From Rhynochetos jubatus (Eukaryota > Chordata > Aves > Eurypygiformes > Rhynochetidae), in NCBI GenBank assembly GCA_027574665.1, contig CM050650.1, positions 53,303,304 to 53,367,303 of the forward strand: a stretch of DNA of 64,000 nt, read 5' to 3'. A program made the translations under genes and the position numbers. The notes beneath the pieces are model-generated. The model worked only from the letters and a program-made list of their open reading frames with translations, made no database searches and was not told the DNA's origin. Shown piece after piece: positions 52,560 to 64,000 of this stretch; the stretch's first letter is position 1; each line of letters starts with the position of its first letter.

Positions 52560-53090
52560 GAGTGGCTTCCTTACAAGAGGATTAGCAATGCTTGGTCTCC
52601 TCAGTTTAGAGAGGAGGAGAAAGGGTAAATATGATCAAGGGCTGTAAAATCAAGAGGACACTGGTTAAAATGCATGCTGAGCTGTCATTCAGCAAATTTA
52701 CAGTGCAAAAGCTAGGGGACATTCACTAAAGTACTATTAGACTGATTTAAGAGATGAAAAGCAATTTTTAGAATATAATGAGTAGTGAAATTCTACAATT
52801 TGTGGCTGTGGGAGCAGCTGTACTGGCGCATTTGGGAGCGGAATGGACAAACTCGCAGACAATGGCTCAATAAGCAAATGCTAAAGGGACTAGGCTGGGA
52901 TTTGTCCTCTAACATACCTAATTCAATAGGAGGGTTTTTATTTGGGAGTAGAAGGGCAGTGGGCTGGAAAAAGTGCCCAGGCTTGTGTGCTCTCCTTAAA
53001 TAACATTGATTGCTGTAGTAGGAGACAGTGCTGGGCTGCATGGACCTCTAGCTTGAGTCAGTATAGTGGCCCCTCTGCTCAGTCTGGCTG
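52560..53090 (+). mobile_element. Old CR1 LINE 3' region
   Basis: About 530 bases follow the 3' part of CR1 in order: TTGGTCTCCTCAGTTTAGAG near 52593, an AAATATGATCAAGGGCTGTAA segment at about 52626, AGCTAGGGGACATTCA near 52710, TTCTACAATTTGTGGCTGTG near 52791, and the 3' end GCATGGACCTCTAGCTTGAG, then TCAGTATAGTGGCCCCT (53037-53074). This tail is the 'GGTCTGACCCAGTATGGC' type of older sauropsid CR1 subfamilies, unlike the octamer-tailed copy at 59567. It is highly diverged, without coding capacity. Confidence 0.8.
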
Positions 53091-56000
53091 ACTCCTGTTG
53101 GAGGAAAAGATTCTTTAACTATGAAGTTGTTCAACAGCAACTTAATTTCAACTCAGTACTTCACATTGTAATCGTTTTTTGTAAACACAAATTAAAATTT
53201 TCTGAGCTTCTGTGGTTTGATAGCAAGGAAATATTCCCTGCTGCTTAATCAAATTTTATCAGATGCCTGAACAGTTGATGGAACAGTTTCTATGCTATGG
53301 CAAAACATCAAATGCCAAAAGTGTTGTGGTGTAGTGGGGAGTTTTAACGTCAAGGAAGCTGGCATGAAAACTCTGTAATCACACTGTGATCTCATAGTGT
53401 TCTCTGTCTCTGCTTTTTTGTCTGCAGTGGAGGCTACTGTTGCAATTAGAGTGCTGGACAAGTTCAGAAAAGAATGGCCTTGAGTAAGCTTTACAGGAGA
53501 AAAACTACTTTGTGCCATTCTTGAAATGTCATAGTGTGCTATTACAGTAGTTGGTTCCAATTTGACCAAGAAGATGTTGTTAATGGTTCCTGTTCTAACG
53601 TACAGTACAACGGATGGATATTTTTAGGAATATAATCTCACCTGTTGTAGGAAAGTTCATTCAAAGGGACTGTTCTTGCAAAGTATTCCTGAAAATATAT
53701 TTAGTGTCAAACTTATAATGGGTTTTAGTTATGAAACAGGTAAAAAGCATAGTTTGAAAAATATATCCACATAGTTTGGTCCAAAAACCAAAACCAACCC
53801 CAACCTAGAAGTACAGAATCCTGTGTATTCTGGAACTTCTCCTTGTTCGTTATACTACATTAAAAGCATGCAATGGTAAATTATACAGGTGTCCTTAATT
53901 TGGGGACAATTCACTTCTGATGAAATGGAATTTGGTTGGGAGTACTTGTTAGTGTTGTCTTACAGTATTAACGGAGAATCTTTAAAAATTATTAGTGTAA
54001 ATGTGTTCTGTATGAGTGATACTGAAATCACTACATTTTGTGCTCTTAATAAGTTTTTAAAATATTTAGTAATCTAAAGTGTCTCAGTAGCTCAGTGCTG
54101 GTCACAGCTATTATTTATGTTACTTCTTTAAAGGACTACTAATAGATACCATTCAGCATACTGTTTTTGTTGTTTGACTAAAATGCATGTATCAGTCTAT
54201 CGTGGTATTTTTTTAGTAAAACAGACTTCATCCTGGGTTTGTACAACAGGCTGCTAGTTCATATTCCTTTTTATTCCACTTGTATTTGAGAAGATTGTTC
54301 CTTTTATAGTTGCTGTCTTGAATTACTGGAAATCATTCGTTAATTGAAATGATCTATGCTTGTCTTTTGAAATCTAGTTAGTCTGCATGTGTTTATAAAC
54401 ATATGCAGTTTTCAGTGTCTGTGTGGGACTGACTTTCTTGCTAAGTGATTCTTCAAAAATACTATTTTAGTTTTTTGCTGTGCTTCAGTACAGTGATGCT
54501 TCTTGTAGAGTTAATTGTAGCATTTGCCCATGAATAGTTTCCAAGACTGTATCTGTCCTGGAAGAGGCGATCTCTGTGGTCTGGGGCTGATGACTTGAGT
54601 CTTACCTCTTTCACCTCTGCTTCAAGAATATCAAGTTTGTGTATGTATGCAGGTGGCTTGTGAGGAGGGATAAGGCTTGATTCTGTTGAAATGCTGCATT
54701 GTCCTGACTGTGCAGAGTTGTTACTGCCCAGTGAATTTGAAGACTACCTGTTCTCTGCAGACTCACCAAGTTTAGAGTGTCAAGCAAACATGTGATTTGT
54801 AGGTGATTCTTGATTAAACAGCCTACTTCTTGCAGACTTTCCTGGAGGCTGAAGTTGGGAACCTGGGCATTCATGGAGAAAAATTAGTTGTAATCAGAAC
54901 TAAGGTTGCAGTGGTAGCGTATCAGTTGGGGGTTTTTATAGTTCGTTCTTGCAAAACACGCTGGGGTATTTTGCAAAGCAGAACACTTCCAGACTTGTAA
55001 TGCTTCAGAGAATTAAAGTGAATCTGCATGCAGTTAGTCAGTAAAGATTATTTTTTTTTTTTGTAAGGAAGATACATTTAGCTTCTTCTCTTAATATATG
55101 ACTAGAATTTAGCACTGGTGGAATTTTTTACTATCAGGAAGTGTAATGCTTTTCTTGTGATGATTTGTTTTGGTTCTTTTTGTGGTTTTTTTTTTTTTTT
55201 TTAATACACCCAGAGCTACTGACCACTGTAAATGTACAACAGGATTATTTGTTCCTGTTTGATTGCCTTTCTGCTATGCTAACATCTGAAAGAAGAAATA
55301 AACTTTGGGGGGTACCTTGTAAAGATGGTATTCATTTTCTAGCTAAATCTTGGAAACAATTTTCCCTGTGTTTTTGCTATTTTGTTTGTTTCTAGGAAAT
55401 GTTTAAGAGGAACATCACAGGTGATTTAGTCTGACAGATATCAACTTAAATGCTTACCACTTCAGCTTATATCTGAGCCTCCTGTGCTTTTTACTCCTCT
55501 ACCATGTAGAGCATTTGTAAAACTTGCACGTTGCAACTTCTAGTGAGCTGCAGTAGTTATGTTGCTGGTTTCCTCCTGTATTTTTTGATGAAGGTGTTAT
55601 GGAAGTGAACTTTCAACAGTAATTTCATTTTCTCTCTTGCTGGTAGAAAAAGCTGTCTGACACTTAAAACATTAAACCAAATGTTTTAATCAAAACATCT
55701 TAAGCAGTGAATTACACTGTATCAATGCAGGTTCTACTGGCTCAAAGCAGGTCTGAACTGACTAGGCTGCAATGCCACGTTGATTTTAATGATTGGGATT
55801 TGCTGCTTAGAAACCATCTTGAGGTTGGATGAAGAGTCTTGTTTCAGACAATACTTTTAGACAATCTTTTGCTTTTGTCTGAACCCTGGATATTTTCATG
55901 TTATGGCATTTCTGAAGTGCTGTTTTCCACAGCTGGAAACTTGCCTAGAGAAGGTGGGAAACCCTGTCCATTTGTCATCTGTAACTGCAGGCCTTGACAT

Positions 56001-56334
56001 TAAAGCCTCAGTAAAGCTCTGGACTGTGATAGTCTACCTCTAACAGTGTGTGGGGCTTTTTTTATGTCTCTTTAAATTTTATTTGGGGGGGCTAGCACTG
56101 TGACTAGTGGTGATGATAGAGGGTACTTGTTTTGAAAGATGTATGATTGCTAGTTTTTTGAAAACTTCTAAATAAGCAGTGACAGTTTCACTCTTGAAGT
56201 AGTTCTCGTGTGTAAATAAGTTGCTGAGAATACCAGTGGGAACACAAGTGCTTAAAAAAAAAAAACTTAGCTGTTTTACTTGTATAACTGTCATTTTGAA
56301 GGTGTTAATTTTCTGAGGAATCCAGCTGTATTGG

Positions 56335-56926
56335 TGTCATGGTTTAACCACAGTCACCAGTCAAGCACCACACAGCCACTTGCTCACCTTCCCCTTCCCC
56401 AGTGGGATGGAAAATTGGAAGAAAAAAGTAAGAAACATGGGTTGAGAAGTTTAATAATTAAAAATAAATTAATTAATGATACTAATACTGCTACTAGTAC
56501 TAATAATTTTAATATCTAATGAAAATACTGTTAATGATAAAATATGTACTGAAAAGGAAAACAACAATGGAAGAAACTAAGTGTTACAACTGCTCACCAC
56601 CTGCTGACTGATGCCCAGGCAGTCCCTGAGCAGTGAGCATGAGTGTGTGCACCCCTGGCTAATCCCCCCCAATTTATATACCGAGCATGATGTTTTATGG
56701 CATGAAATATCCCTTTGGTCAGCTTGGGTCACTGTCCTTCCTGTGTTCCGTCCCAGCGTCTTGTAGAGAAGAAGCTGGGAACACAGGTGCAGTATCAGAA
56801 AGTCCTTGGCTTAACAACAAAAAACATTAGTATGTTATCAACATTTTTCTTAGCACAGATCCAAAACAGAGCCTCATACTAGCTATTGTGAGGAAAATTG
56901 GGTCTATCCCAATGAAAGCCAGCACA
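56335..56926 (-). mobile_element. Solo LTR, antisense, same superfamily as 45234
   Basis: Read on the minus strand this 592-bp element starts TGTGCTGG, ends ATGACA, and tracks the LTR at 45234-45820: GGGATAGA near the 5' end, GATAACA, GCTGACC...GGGATAT, TATATAA (plus 56673-56681), and a GTTAAACCATGACA-like 3' end. No internal retroviral sequence or second LTR adjoins it, so it is a solo LTR left by recombination. Flanking ATTGG and ATTAC may be a decayed target-site duplication. In its 3' part it differs from the first LTR: an AT-rich run of ATTA/ACTA units (plus about 56455-56545) replaces the usual sequence, so it belongs to another subfamily. Confidence 0.85.
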
Positions 56927-57471
56927 ATTACTCTTAAGCAAATCTTTCTGCATACTTGCTCTGTACCTGGCCTTTTTTACCATTTAAAAAAGCAGGGAGG
57001 AACAGTGGAAATGTGAATGTCTTCTCTTGGCATTTGGGGAGCAGGGTGGTAGTGAAGGTGGTGCTGTGTGGAAAGGAAAACCTCTGCTCTGTGTCTGCAG
57101 CCTTTCCCTGCTATGTAGCAAATATAGGCAAATGATCAGCTTTCTTTACAACCCTCCTCCCCCCAATAAATCAGAGGTCAAACTATTAAATTTCAATGTA
57201 TGTATTTTAAAGACAGTCTTATTCTTCCAGAATTATTACTAGATAGTGAAGATACAGGCTTGTGAGGGAACCTTGGAATGGCTGAGCAGCATAAACAGGT
57301 ACAGCTCTGTATCTTTGAAGGGCTCAAAACTGTGATTAGCCATATATATATAGCACTTCCTCCAAGGCATCATATGAAAAGAATGGGGTTTCCCCTTCCC
57401 TTGGAACTGGAACAGTTTCAGCTATAGAAAGTGGGTTGTAATATATGGATATTCATTCTTTTGGATGCTTT

Positions 57472-57517
57472 CATCTAGAGGAAAGAAACAGACACATCTA
57501 GAGGAAAGAAACAGACA
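57472..57517. repeat. Perfect 23-bp tandem duplication
   Basis: Two exact copies of a 23-bp unit beginning CATCTAGAGGAAAG lie head to tail. The absence of any difference points to a recent duplication by slippage or end-joining in the intron. Confidence 0.95.
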
Positions 57518-59566
57518 TGTTATCTGTGAAACCTGTTATCATATGGTTCTGTCTTGTAGTCTAGTTACCTGCATGTTGTAACTTCTGAAATGTTTTCTGT
57601 GATTGCAGTATTTTATACAGAGCCTCTATTTTAGGATGTTGAAGTAATGCTGCTTCCTTTCCCCTTTTCATGGGATGTGGGCCTAATCTGGGTTTCTCCC
57701 CTCCTCTCAACTTTGTTTTCATAAAACTTACAGCAAAGTAATATCTGTAAGACTTATTAACTTCTGTCAAAGTTAATCAAAATAGCACCTCAGCCTCAGA
57801 AATTACTAGATGATGAACAGGTAAAATAAACCTTCTTGTAACAACAGGGCAGATGAGCACTGCCTGAAGTATCAGACATTACTTGGAATCTGAGAGGAAC
57901 TGGAAGTACACAAGGTTACAAGATAACCAGATTCTCAAAGCATAAAAAACCCCCAATCTCACTGAAGCTAGGTTTGCAAGGTAATACCTTCCCTCGACCT
58001 AGGAGTTAAAGTGCCTACTAGGAAAACCGCAGGAAAGATGTATAGGAGGAATACCTTGGACTGTGCTTTCCTGTTGATGGTCTATTTACCATCTGTTTGA
58101 AGTCTTAAACTGGGCTGTGGGTACTTAGAAATCTCATAACACTGTCTGCACTTCCCAGTGCTAATAAAAGCCGTGTTTGACATCCACAGCCTGTACAAAA
58201 CAGTAGCTCTGTGTTTATGCTCTCACGGGAACTCTTTAGCACAGTTGCGTGGTGCATTTCTTGGGGTCAAAAAACGCACCCATCTGAAGTACTCAGGTAT
58301 GCTGAGAATGAGAAAACTACAGAATCTAAGGCAACATCTGTGACAATTTTAAAAAAAGAGTTAAGATGGAATGGGTTGTGCAATTTTTTTTATGCTATGT
58401 TTCACCCTCTAATAACATTGAAGAACTACATGTTTTAATGCAAGTGGCTTTTCTAATGACTATATCTTTGACACTATTTTAAAATAATTGAAGCTAAATA
58501 ATGCAAACTGTTTACTAGTGATGTTGAGCTAGTGCATAAACTTTTAAAAATAAATGACCATAATACATTTGAGGAGATGTGAATTAAGGTTGCATAAGCA
58601 ACTTCTGGGGACAAAGTCAACCTTTTAAAAGTCTATCTCAAGCTGGGTTTCTGGTAAACACAAGCCACAAAGACCACTTCATGCAACACTGATATGCAGC
58701 TATTTTTGTGATGTGAAATGTAGCTATCTGTAATAGTACAAATATCTGGACAAAATAGCGAAGTAAAATTACAGGTGTTTCAACAAAACGTAGTAATTCC
58801 TCTAATATTTCAGAGTGTAATAAAGTATTTTTTCAAGTTCTATGAAAAGCACAAAATATTAGGAAACCTAAATGAGTTTAAGAAAATTGAATTAGTAGAA
58901 ACTGCTTTTGCATATTGAAAATAAGAATTCCAGCTCCAAGGTATCTCTTACGTGAGGGCATAGTTTCCTCTTGATTTTGGTGGAAGAGTGCCATCTACTG
59001 AATTGCTTGAATTGTACCTTAGTTTTTCATTTGTGGTGGTAGTTTTGAGCAAACCTTGTATAAGATGGTCACTACTACTCTGATAGTAGTGGAACAGTAA
59101 GCTTCTCAGTACCTTTGGTGATTTGCAAAACTAAAAATGATGCTATCGTAGAATCTGAGAAGGCTTAAAATTGGAAACACTGTTCTTGGGCTATATGTCA
59201 ATATACTTAGAGTAGCAATGAGAGGATAGTAATGTTTTTGTGGCTAACTTTAAAAAATCTTAAGGATCACTTTGAGTAGAGAAGATTTAAGATGTCTCTA
59301 TACTTATGCCTTTGAGCAGGCTTCAGGAAAACTATCTCCTGAGACCCATTTATTGCCTTATGTTTGAATTAGGTTTTGGACACTGCTAGCTGAAATATTT
59401 AAGAAGCAATAGCCACAGTGACTTTGCTGGCAAATACCTCCGTGCATAAGCAAAAAACATGCTATACCTGAATCACTGTGTTGATGAAACTCCTAGTGAT
59501 GAACTAAACTTTCTCCAAAAGGGCATTTGGAAAATGGAATTTTTGCCTTGTACTAGTGATGGAAAT

Positions 59567-59634
59567 GTCTTGGGGGTTGGAACTAGATGATCTTTAAAGT
59601 CCTTTCCAACCCAATCTATTCTATGATTCTATGG
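59567..59634 (+). mobile_element. CR1 3' terminus with octamer tail
   Basis: GGGGGTTGGAACTAGATGAT, then CTTTAAAGTCCTTTCCAACC and two ATTCTATG units form the typical end of avian CR1. The copy is close to consensus and so is the youngest CR1 in the window. It is only about 70 bases long, as usual for 5'-truncated insertions, and non-coding. Confidence 0.92.
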
Positions 59635-60203
59635 GATGTGAGAAGCAGAAGGCTGGATTTAAGCCTCATCCATAAGTTAAGTGTTTAAGGTTTGTGTTCG
59701 AAGGTAAGAATTAATATTGGCACCGAGAGGTAGATCACAGCAAAATCTGTGAGAGAAATTCATACAAGATCTTTTCCTCATCCAGATCTACCAGCACTCT
59801 TGGTAATGTTTTTAGTTATGTCTGCTTTAGTCACCTGCTTTTTATGCCATCTTTCTCAAAGTGAGTAAAAGTGAGTATACAAGGAGTGATAAATTGAATA
59901 ACAAAGGGTAAGGATGGGGCAAAATGTGGTTTGGGATAAGAGAGGAGTTAAAAGGTATTAATAGTTAACTTGAGAAGTAAGGCATTAGTGCCAACAGGAA
60001 AGATGATGCGAGAGTAACCTTTCCTGTTATAGGAGATAAATACTGAGGGAAAGCAGAGAATTGTGTATGTGTGTGAAAAAAGTGTAGTTTACATAAGTTG
60101 TAAAAGTACCTGTGGTCTTATTCTATATAGCCCCCAATATGATGTAAAGGGTTAATGAGATGGAAATGATACTGGGCCTTAGCAGACTAGATAAAATTCA
60201 GTA

Positions 60204-60215
60204 GGGGGGGGGGGG
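60204..60215. repeat. G12 homopolymer
   Basis: Twelve consecutive G on the + strand of the intron, an isolated run within AT-rich DNA. Long G-runs are length-unstable and error-prone in assemblies and can form G-quadruplex between molecules or folded strands. Confidence 0.9.
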
Positions 60216-63200
60216 TGAAGAATGGGCTTGTATTTGAACAAGGCTGAGATGGAATGACTAGTGGTTGTAGTTAGTCTCTTAAGTCATGAATATCCAGTAG
60301 TCAGTGAAAATAAATGAGGAGGGTTTACTTGTCAGGCAGGAGTTAGGGAAGTATTTTAGATCATGCTGTGTGAGTGAAGAGAGACTTACGTAGCAAAGAA
60401 TTGCCTTGCAGTCAGAAATTGCTGTTGGTGGACAATAATTGATTAGGCAGGGATTGCTTATGTTCTTTGAAAAGATTAAATTGTCCTTCTTAGATAATAT
60501 TTATGGTTCTTTATACTCAAACAAAATAGGTATATAAATTCACTTATCTAGTTCATAACATTGCCAATAGCCACGTTAACAAATGTAATGTCTGTACAAA
60601 ATATTTGGACACTGGGAAAAGACAACGTTCTTACTCTAGGTATTTCTCAGTTCTGGGAACATAGAATGGTCCTGTCTTTAGCCTTGGCCAGGAAGCTATG
60701 GACATAAGAGGAAAAATCTGGTTAATTATTAATACTGTGATATAGTATGTGCTACCAAAAGAATGGATGAGGTAGGATATCTGTAATAACATGTTAAAAT
60801 TTGACATTAAAATTAAATTGGTTTAAATGAATGACAGATGATCAGGACTTAGACTAAGTTGATGTTTTTACTTCTTCATTTAAAAGCATGCTGTGTTATC
60901 TGTGAATTTTGCATATAGAAACTTCTCACTAAACAATTTTGTTTCTTGTTCAATTTTTTTAAATCACAGTTTTTTAATCCTGTTTGCACTTGCACTACTT
61001 AATTGTATCTTGTCCTAATGAACAATTACCTCTTGCTAGCAGCTATGAGAAAACTCTACCAAATACAGCATTTACAGAAAACTTGCTGGCACTTTCCGTA
61101 GCTATTTGGGAAATACTGAATTTGTGCATGTTTATGTAAACAACTTTAAAGTTTAAGATGTAAGACACCTAGCTATGATTGTTGTTGGAAAATGGATCAG
61201 ATATAAATAACTGTTCACTATGCATTCTCTCAGTTTCTATTCAAACTAGTTCAATAGCTGTTTAATTTTAAAATACATAACTCATACAAATTCAAGCAAA
61301 AAAAAAAGTTTTGTGTCTTAAAATAACTACAACTTCCCGTATACAAAAACGAAATAGTGAACTCTAACTGACATGTACTTTGGTATTTTTCAAAACAGCG
61401 CTCCTTTTTCACCCTATCAATGTAAGAATTCTAAGTTAACACTGAATCAGTTGGCTTACGATTTTTAAAGGAACTGAGCATTGTTTTATAAACGGGGTGA
61501 GTAGTTAAAGTGATATGTATTTATGCAGGGACTAATGTTGGTTGCTGGCTTGGGAAGTTGAGAAATTCAACTTCCAGGCAGTTGTGTAGTCACCACTTCA
61601 CCGGAATGTCTAAAGCTGCAGTAGCAGCAGTAGTTTGCTGTAACTTGTTAAACTAATATGATATTTGTAACATATAACATCAACTGTTTAAATGCTGTAC
61701 CTTCTGTTGTTGTTGCCCTCTTGCCCCAACTGAAGAAGGATGAATGATATGCCCCCTTCCTCTCTAGGGAAGCATGAACTCTGGAGTGTCAGGCGATATA
61801 AAAAACTGCTGAACTCAAATAGTATTACACTTCACGATAATGTATCTCATACTTGCTTGGACCAACACTATCTGAATGCAGCTTTCTCAGCCTTCTTTGG
61901 TATTTAAAAAACCACAAACCACTGAACAGTGAATACCACTGTGCTCTCAAAAATATTTGGGAATTTTGTATAATGTTAAGCATCCTAGAAAATGCGAAAA
62001 TAATGCATTTTCTGGTATTTTGGTGTGTAAATGATATCTTTCAACTTGTCTTCTAGTCTTCCCCCATTCCTTCCCCAAGAGAAGGAAAAACTTTTTGGTA
62101 ATCTTCTAGGACTGAGGTCCTAGCCTTTTCATTTCTGAGGTACCTTGCATTATTTTCACCCTTGTAACTAACAGAATGAAGCTGAATGTAGATATAGATA
62201 TATTTAATTATTATTATTGCCTGGAACTTACTAGGGACTTGATTTACTTTCCAAGTATAGTATGTGATGTTGACTTTTTTCTGTCCCAGTGACAAGGTCA
62301 AACTGTATCTAGATATTGGCTAATTAGCAAGTTCTGTATGTGCACAGAAATCACAGCCAGTGTCTTTTGACTGTCTGCATGAGATGTCTTCCTTTTCCTT
62401 ACCCTGTTTCCTTACTGTCAGTTTCCTTGCCTCCTCACTCTTCTTAGCTGGCAGGGGAATGCATCACTACAGTCTCGCTGGAATTCCCGTAGTAAACTGT
62501 TACCACTATTTTGATAGTGTTACCACCAGACAAATTTTGTCAGTTTCAAAGCCCTAGTTTGGTTTTGCTTGGTGCTGTTGTTTACATGTAGGAAAGTGGA
62601 TCTGAAAAGTTAACAAATATTGTATACTCTTGCAGACATAAATACTGAGACATGGGGAGGAATAAAGACCCGCTTAGCTGAGTGATGTAAACAGAATAAG
62701 ATGCTATGCAGGCCTAAAGCTTTAGAAGGAAAGTCTATAATCCTAATGTTGTTGGAAAAAATAGTGATATGATACCATATCAGAGTCGTAAGGAGCCTAA
62801 AACTCTGAAAAGATACTTTGTGGATTTTTATTTTATCTTGTTTGCTAATATATGTATGTGGAAGGTCAAAGTTAGTTTTGGTAACAGTGACTGTAGTACT
62901 TTATGACTTTCTGAGTAACTTGCTAAATAGCTGTCTCTTGATAGTTTGCTGTTTACAAGATTGTTTCTGTGGGAGATCATGCTTTTGGATGTGCAAGTCA
63001 TAGTACTGATTATGGCTAGGCGCAGGTAAGATGAACTAATGGTTAGAAAAGTTGTGCGAAGCTGCTCTTGTACTGCTTTAGTCCTGCCTAGATGTATCAC
63101 TGGGACTTTGTTTCTCTGTAACTTTATGTAAATTAAGTCTTTGTTTTTGTTTGTTGTTGGGTTGTATCCAGACTTGGCAATGGTGGATAATATCAGACCG

Positions 63201-64000
63201 ACTTTTAACCTTTCTAGACTTAAATTACTACTTGAAAATCTCACCATCATGTGTGGGGTTTTTTTTGTAGGTTACGATAATTCTTGTGGACCACAATCAA
63301 AGCAGGTACAAAAGTGTGTACAAATTAAGTGGTGGCTTTGCAGCCTATAAAGTTAAGGGTTTGATTAAGTAAAGTGGAAGACTGCTACATAGCAATGACT
63401 ATAGTAGAACATGTAGGTATAATATGCAGTTGTGGGGAGTTATATGCTACAGAGTTGTATGCATAGGAATACTGTGAGTAACCTACCGTCATTAATGTGT
63501 CGTATGGAATTCAGGTCAGTGATGTGTTTTCCTCTAGTCAGAGATCTATTTTTTTTTATGTCAATTGTTTAAATACTGTGGTCTGTTACAGTTTTGAGAA
63601 GTATCTAGAAATGAATTTTAAAGGCCCTTACAGTTACAGATTGTATTAAAAACCTTGAGCTATCGTTGATGATGGCAAATCTGATACAGGAACATGGCCC
63701 ATGTCTTGTGCTGTACTATCAAACCTTTTTATAGCAGTGTAATAATGTGAAGATGCAAATTTGTGGTGATAGTTTGGAAGGTAATATTTATAGTAAATGT
63801 GTCTCTGTAGATATAACTAACTTATACTAGGGATTGAATTGATAGCTATGGTTTTTGCAACTTTGTCCTAGGTCAAAAGGGTCAACCACATATGAAGAAT
63901 CTAATATTCCCTAGGCATACTTCAAGTAATGTGAATTTAAGAATAGCGAAAAAAGGACTGCTCTTCTGAAGCTTTCAAAAGTAGTCTGGAATGAGTTCTG

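Larger units (their letters stand above)
38981..64000 (+). other. STXBP5: STXBP5 intron 2, 5' part
   Basis: I could not find a frame resembling the next tomosyn segment (FGRPG..., then CYCQH-like) in the remaining 25 kb, so this is read as one long intron continuing past the window. It holds retroviral LTR material (45.2-46.6 and 56.3-56.9 kb), three CR1 pieces, an A/C-rich tract, several T/G-rich tracts and simple repeats. The other long stretches, 38981-42078, 42167-44564, 46646-52559, 53091-56334, 57518-59566 and 59635-64000, show no gene, RNA gene or recognised element. A small exon missed by eye cannot be excluded. Confidence 0.75.

Overview
The window reads as nuclear DNA of a bird. Three signs support this: several CR1 LINE 3' ends carrying the avian-type terminal ATTCTATG repeat, two LTRs of a retroviral family I associate with neoavian genomes, and an AT-rich background with one very dense CpG island. 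The order or species cannot be read from the sequence, and the link to Neoaves rests on my memory of that LTR family.

The only protein-coding gene I can support is the 5' end of STXBP5 (tomosyn-1), on the + strand. Its CpG-island promoter and 5' leader lie at about 35.56-36.91 kb. Coding exon 1 (51 codons, including the start) is 36912-37064, intron 1 is 1809 bp, and coding exon 2 is 38874-38971. Exon 2 ends on GTATCCTTT, which matches the donor consensus of U12-type (minor spliceosome) introns. I could not find exon 3 in the remaining 25 kb, so that stretch reads as the 5' part of a very long intron 2. Together the two exons give about the first 84 residues of a protein of roughly 1,100 residues that restrains SNARE-dependent exocytosis.

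Layout: 1-35.1 kb is gene-poor intergenic DNA holding two decayed CR1 pieces, A- or T-rich tracts and one isolated GC-rich block at 27.36-27.66 kb. At 35.1-35.56 kb there is a CpG-retaining shoulder. At 35.56-37.16 kb is the island, with a palindromic NRF1 site, GC boxes, AGG and AGC triplet repeats and three short upstream ORFs ahead of the STXBP5 start. From 37.07 to 64 kb the DNA is intronic, with a partial provirus (LTR, primer-binding site and a leader of about ten degenerate 49-bp tandem units, 45.23-46.65 kb), a related solo LTR on the other strand (56.34-56.93 kb) and three CR1 fragments.

No tRNA, rRNA, CRISPR array or new multi-gene system was seen. The most unusual items are the minor-spliceosome donor on a very long intron, the uORF-rich leader in which a microsatellite encodes a serine run, and the repeat-bearing proviral leader.
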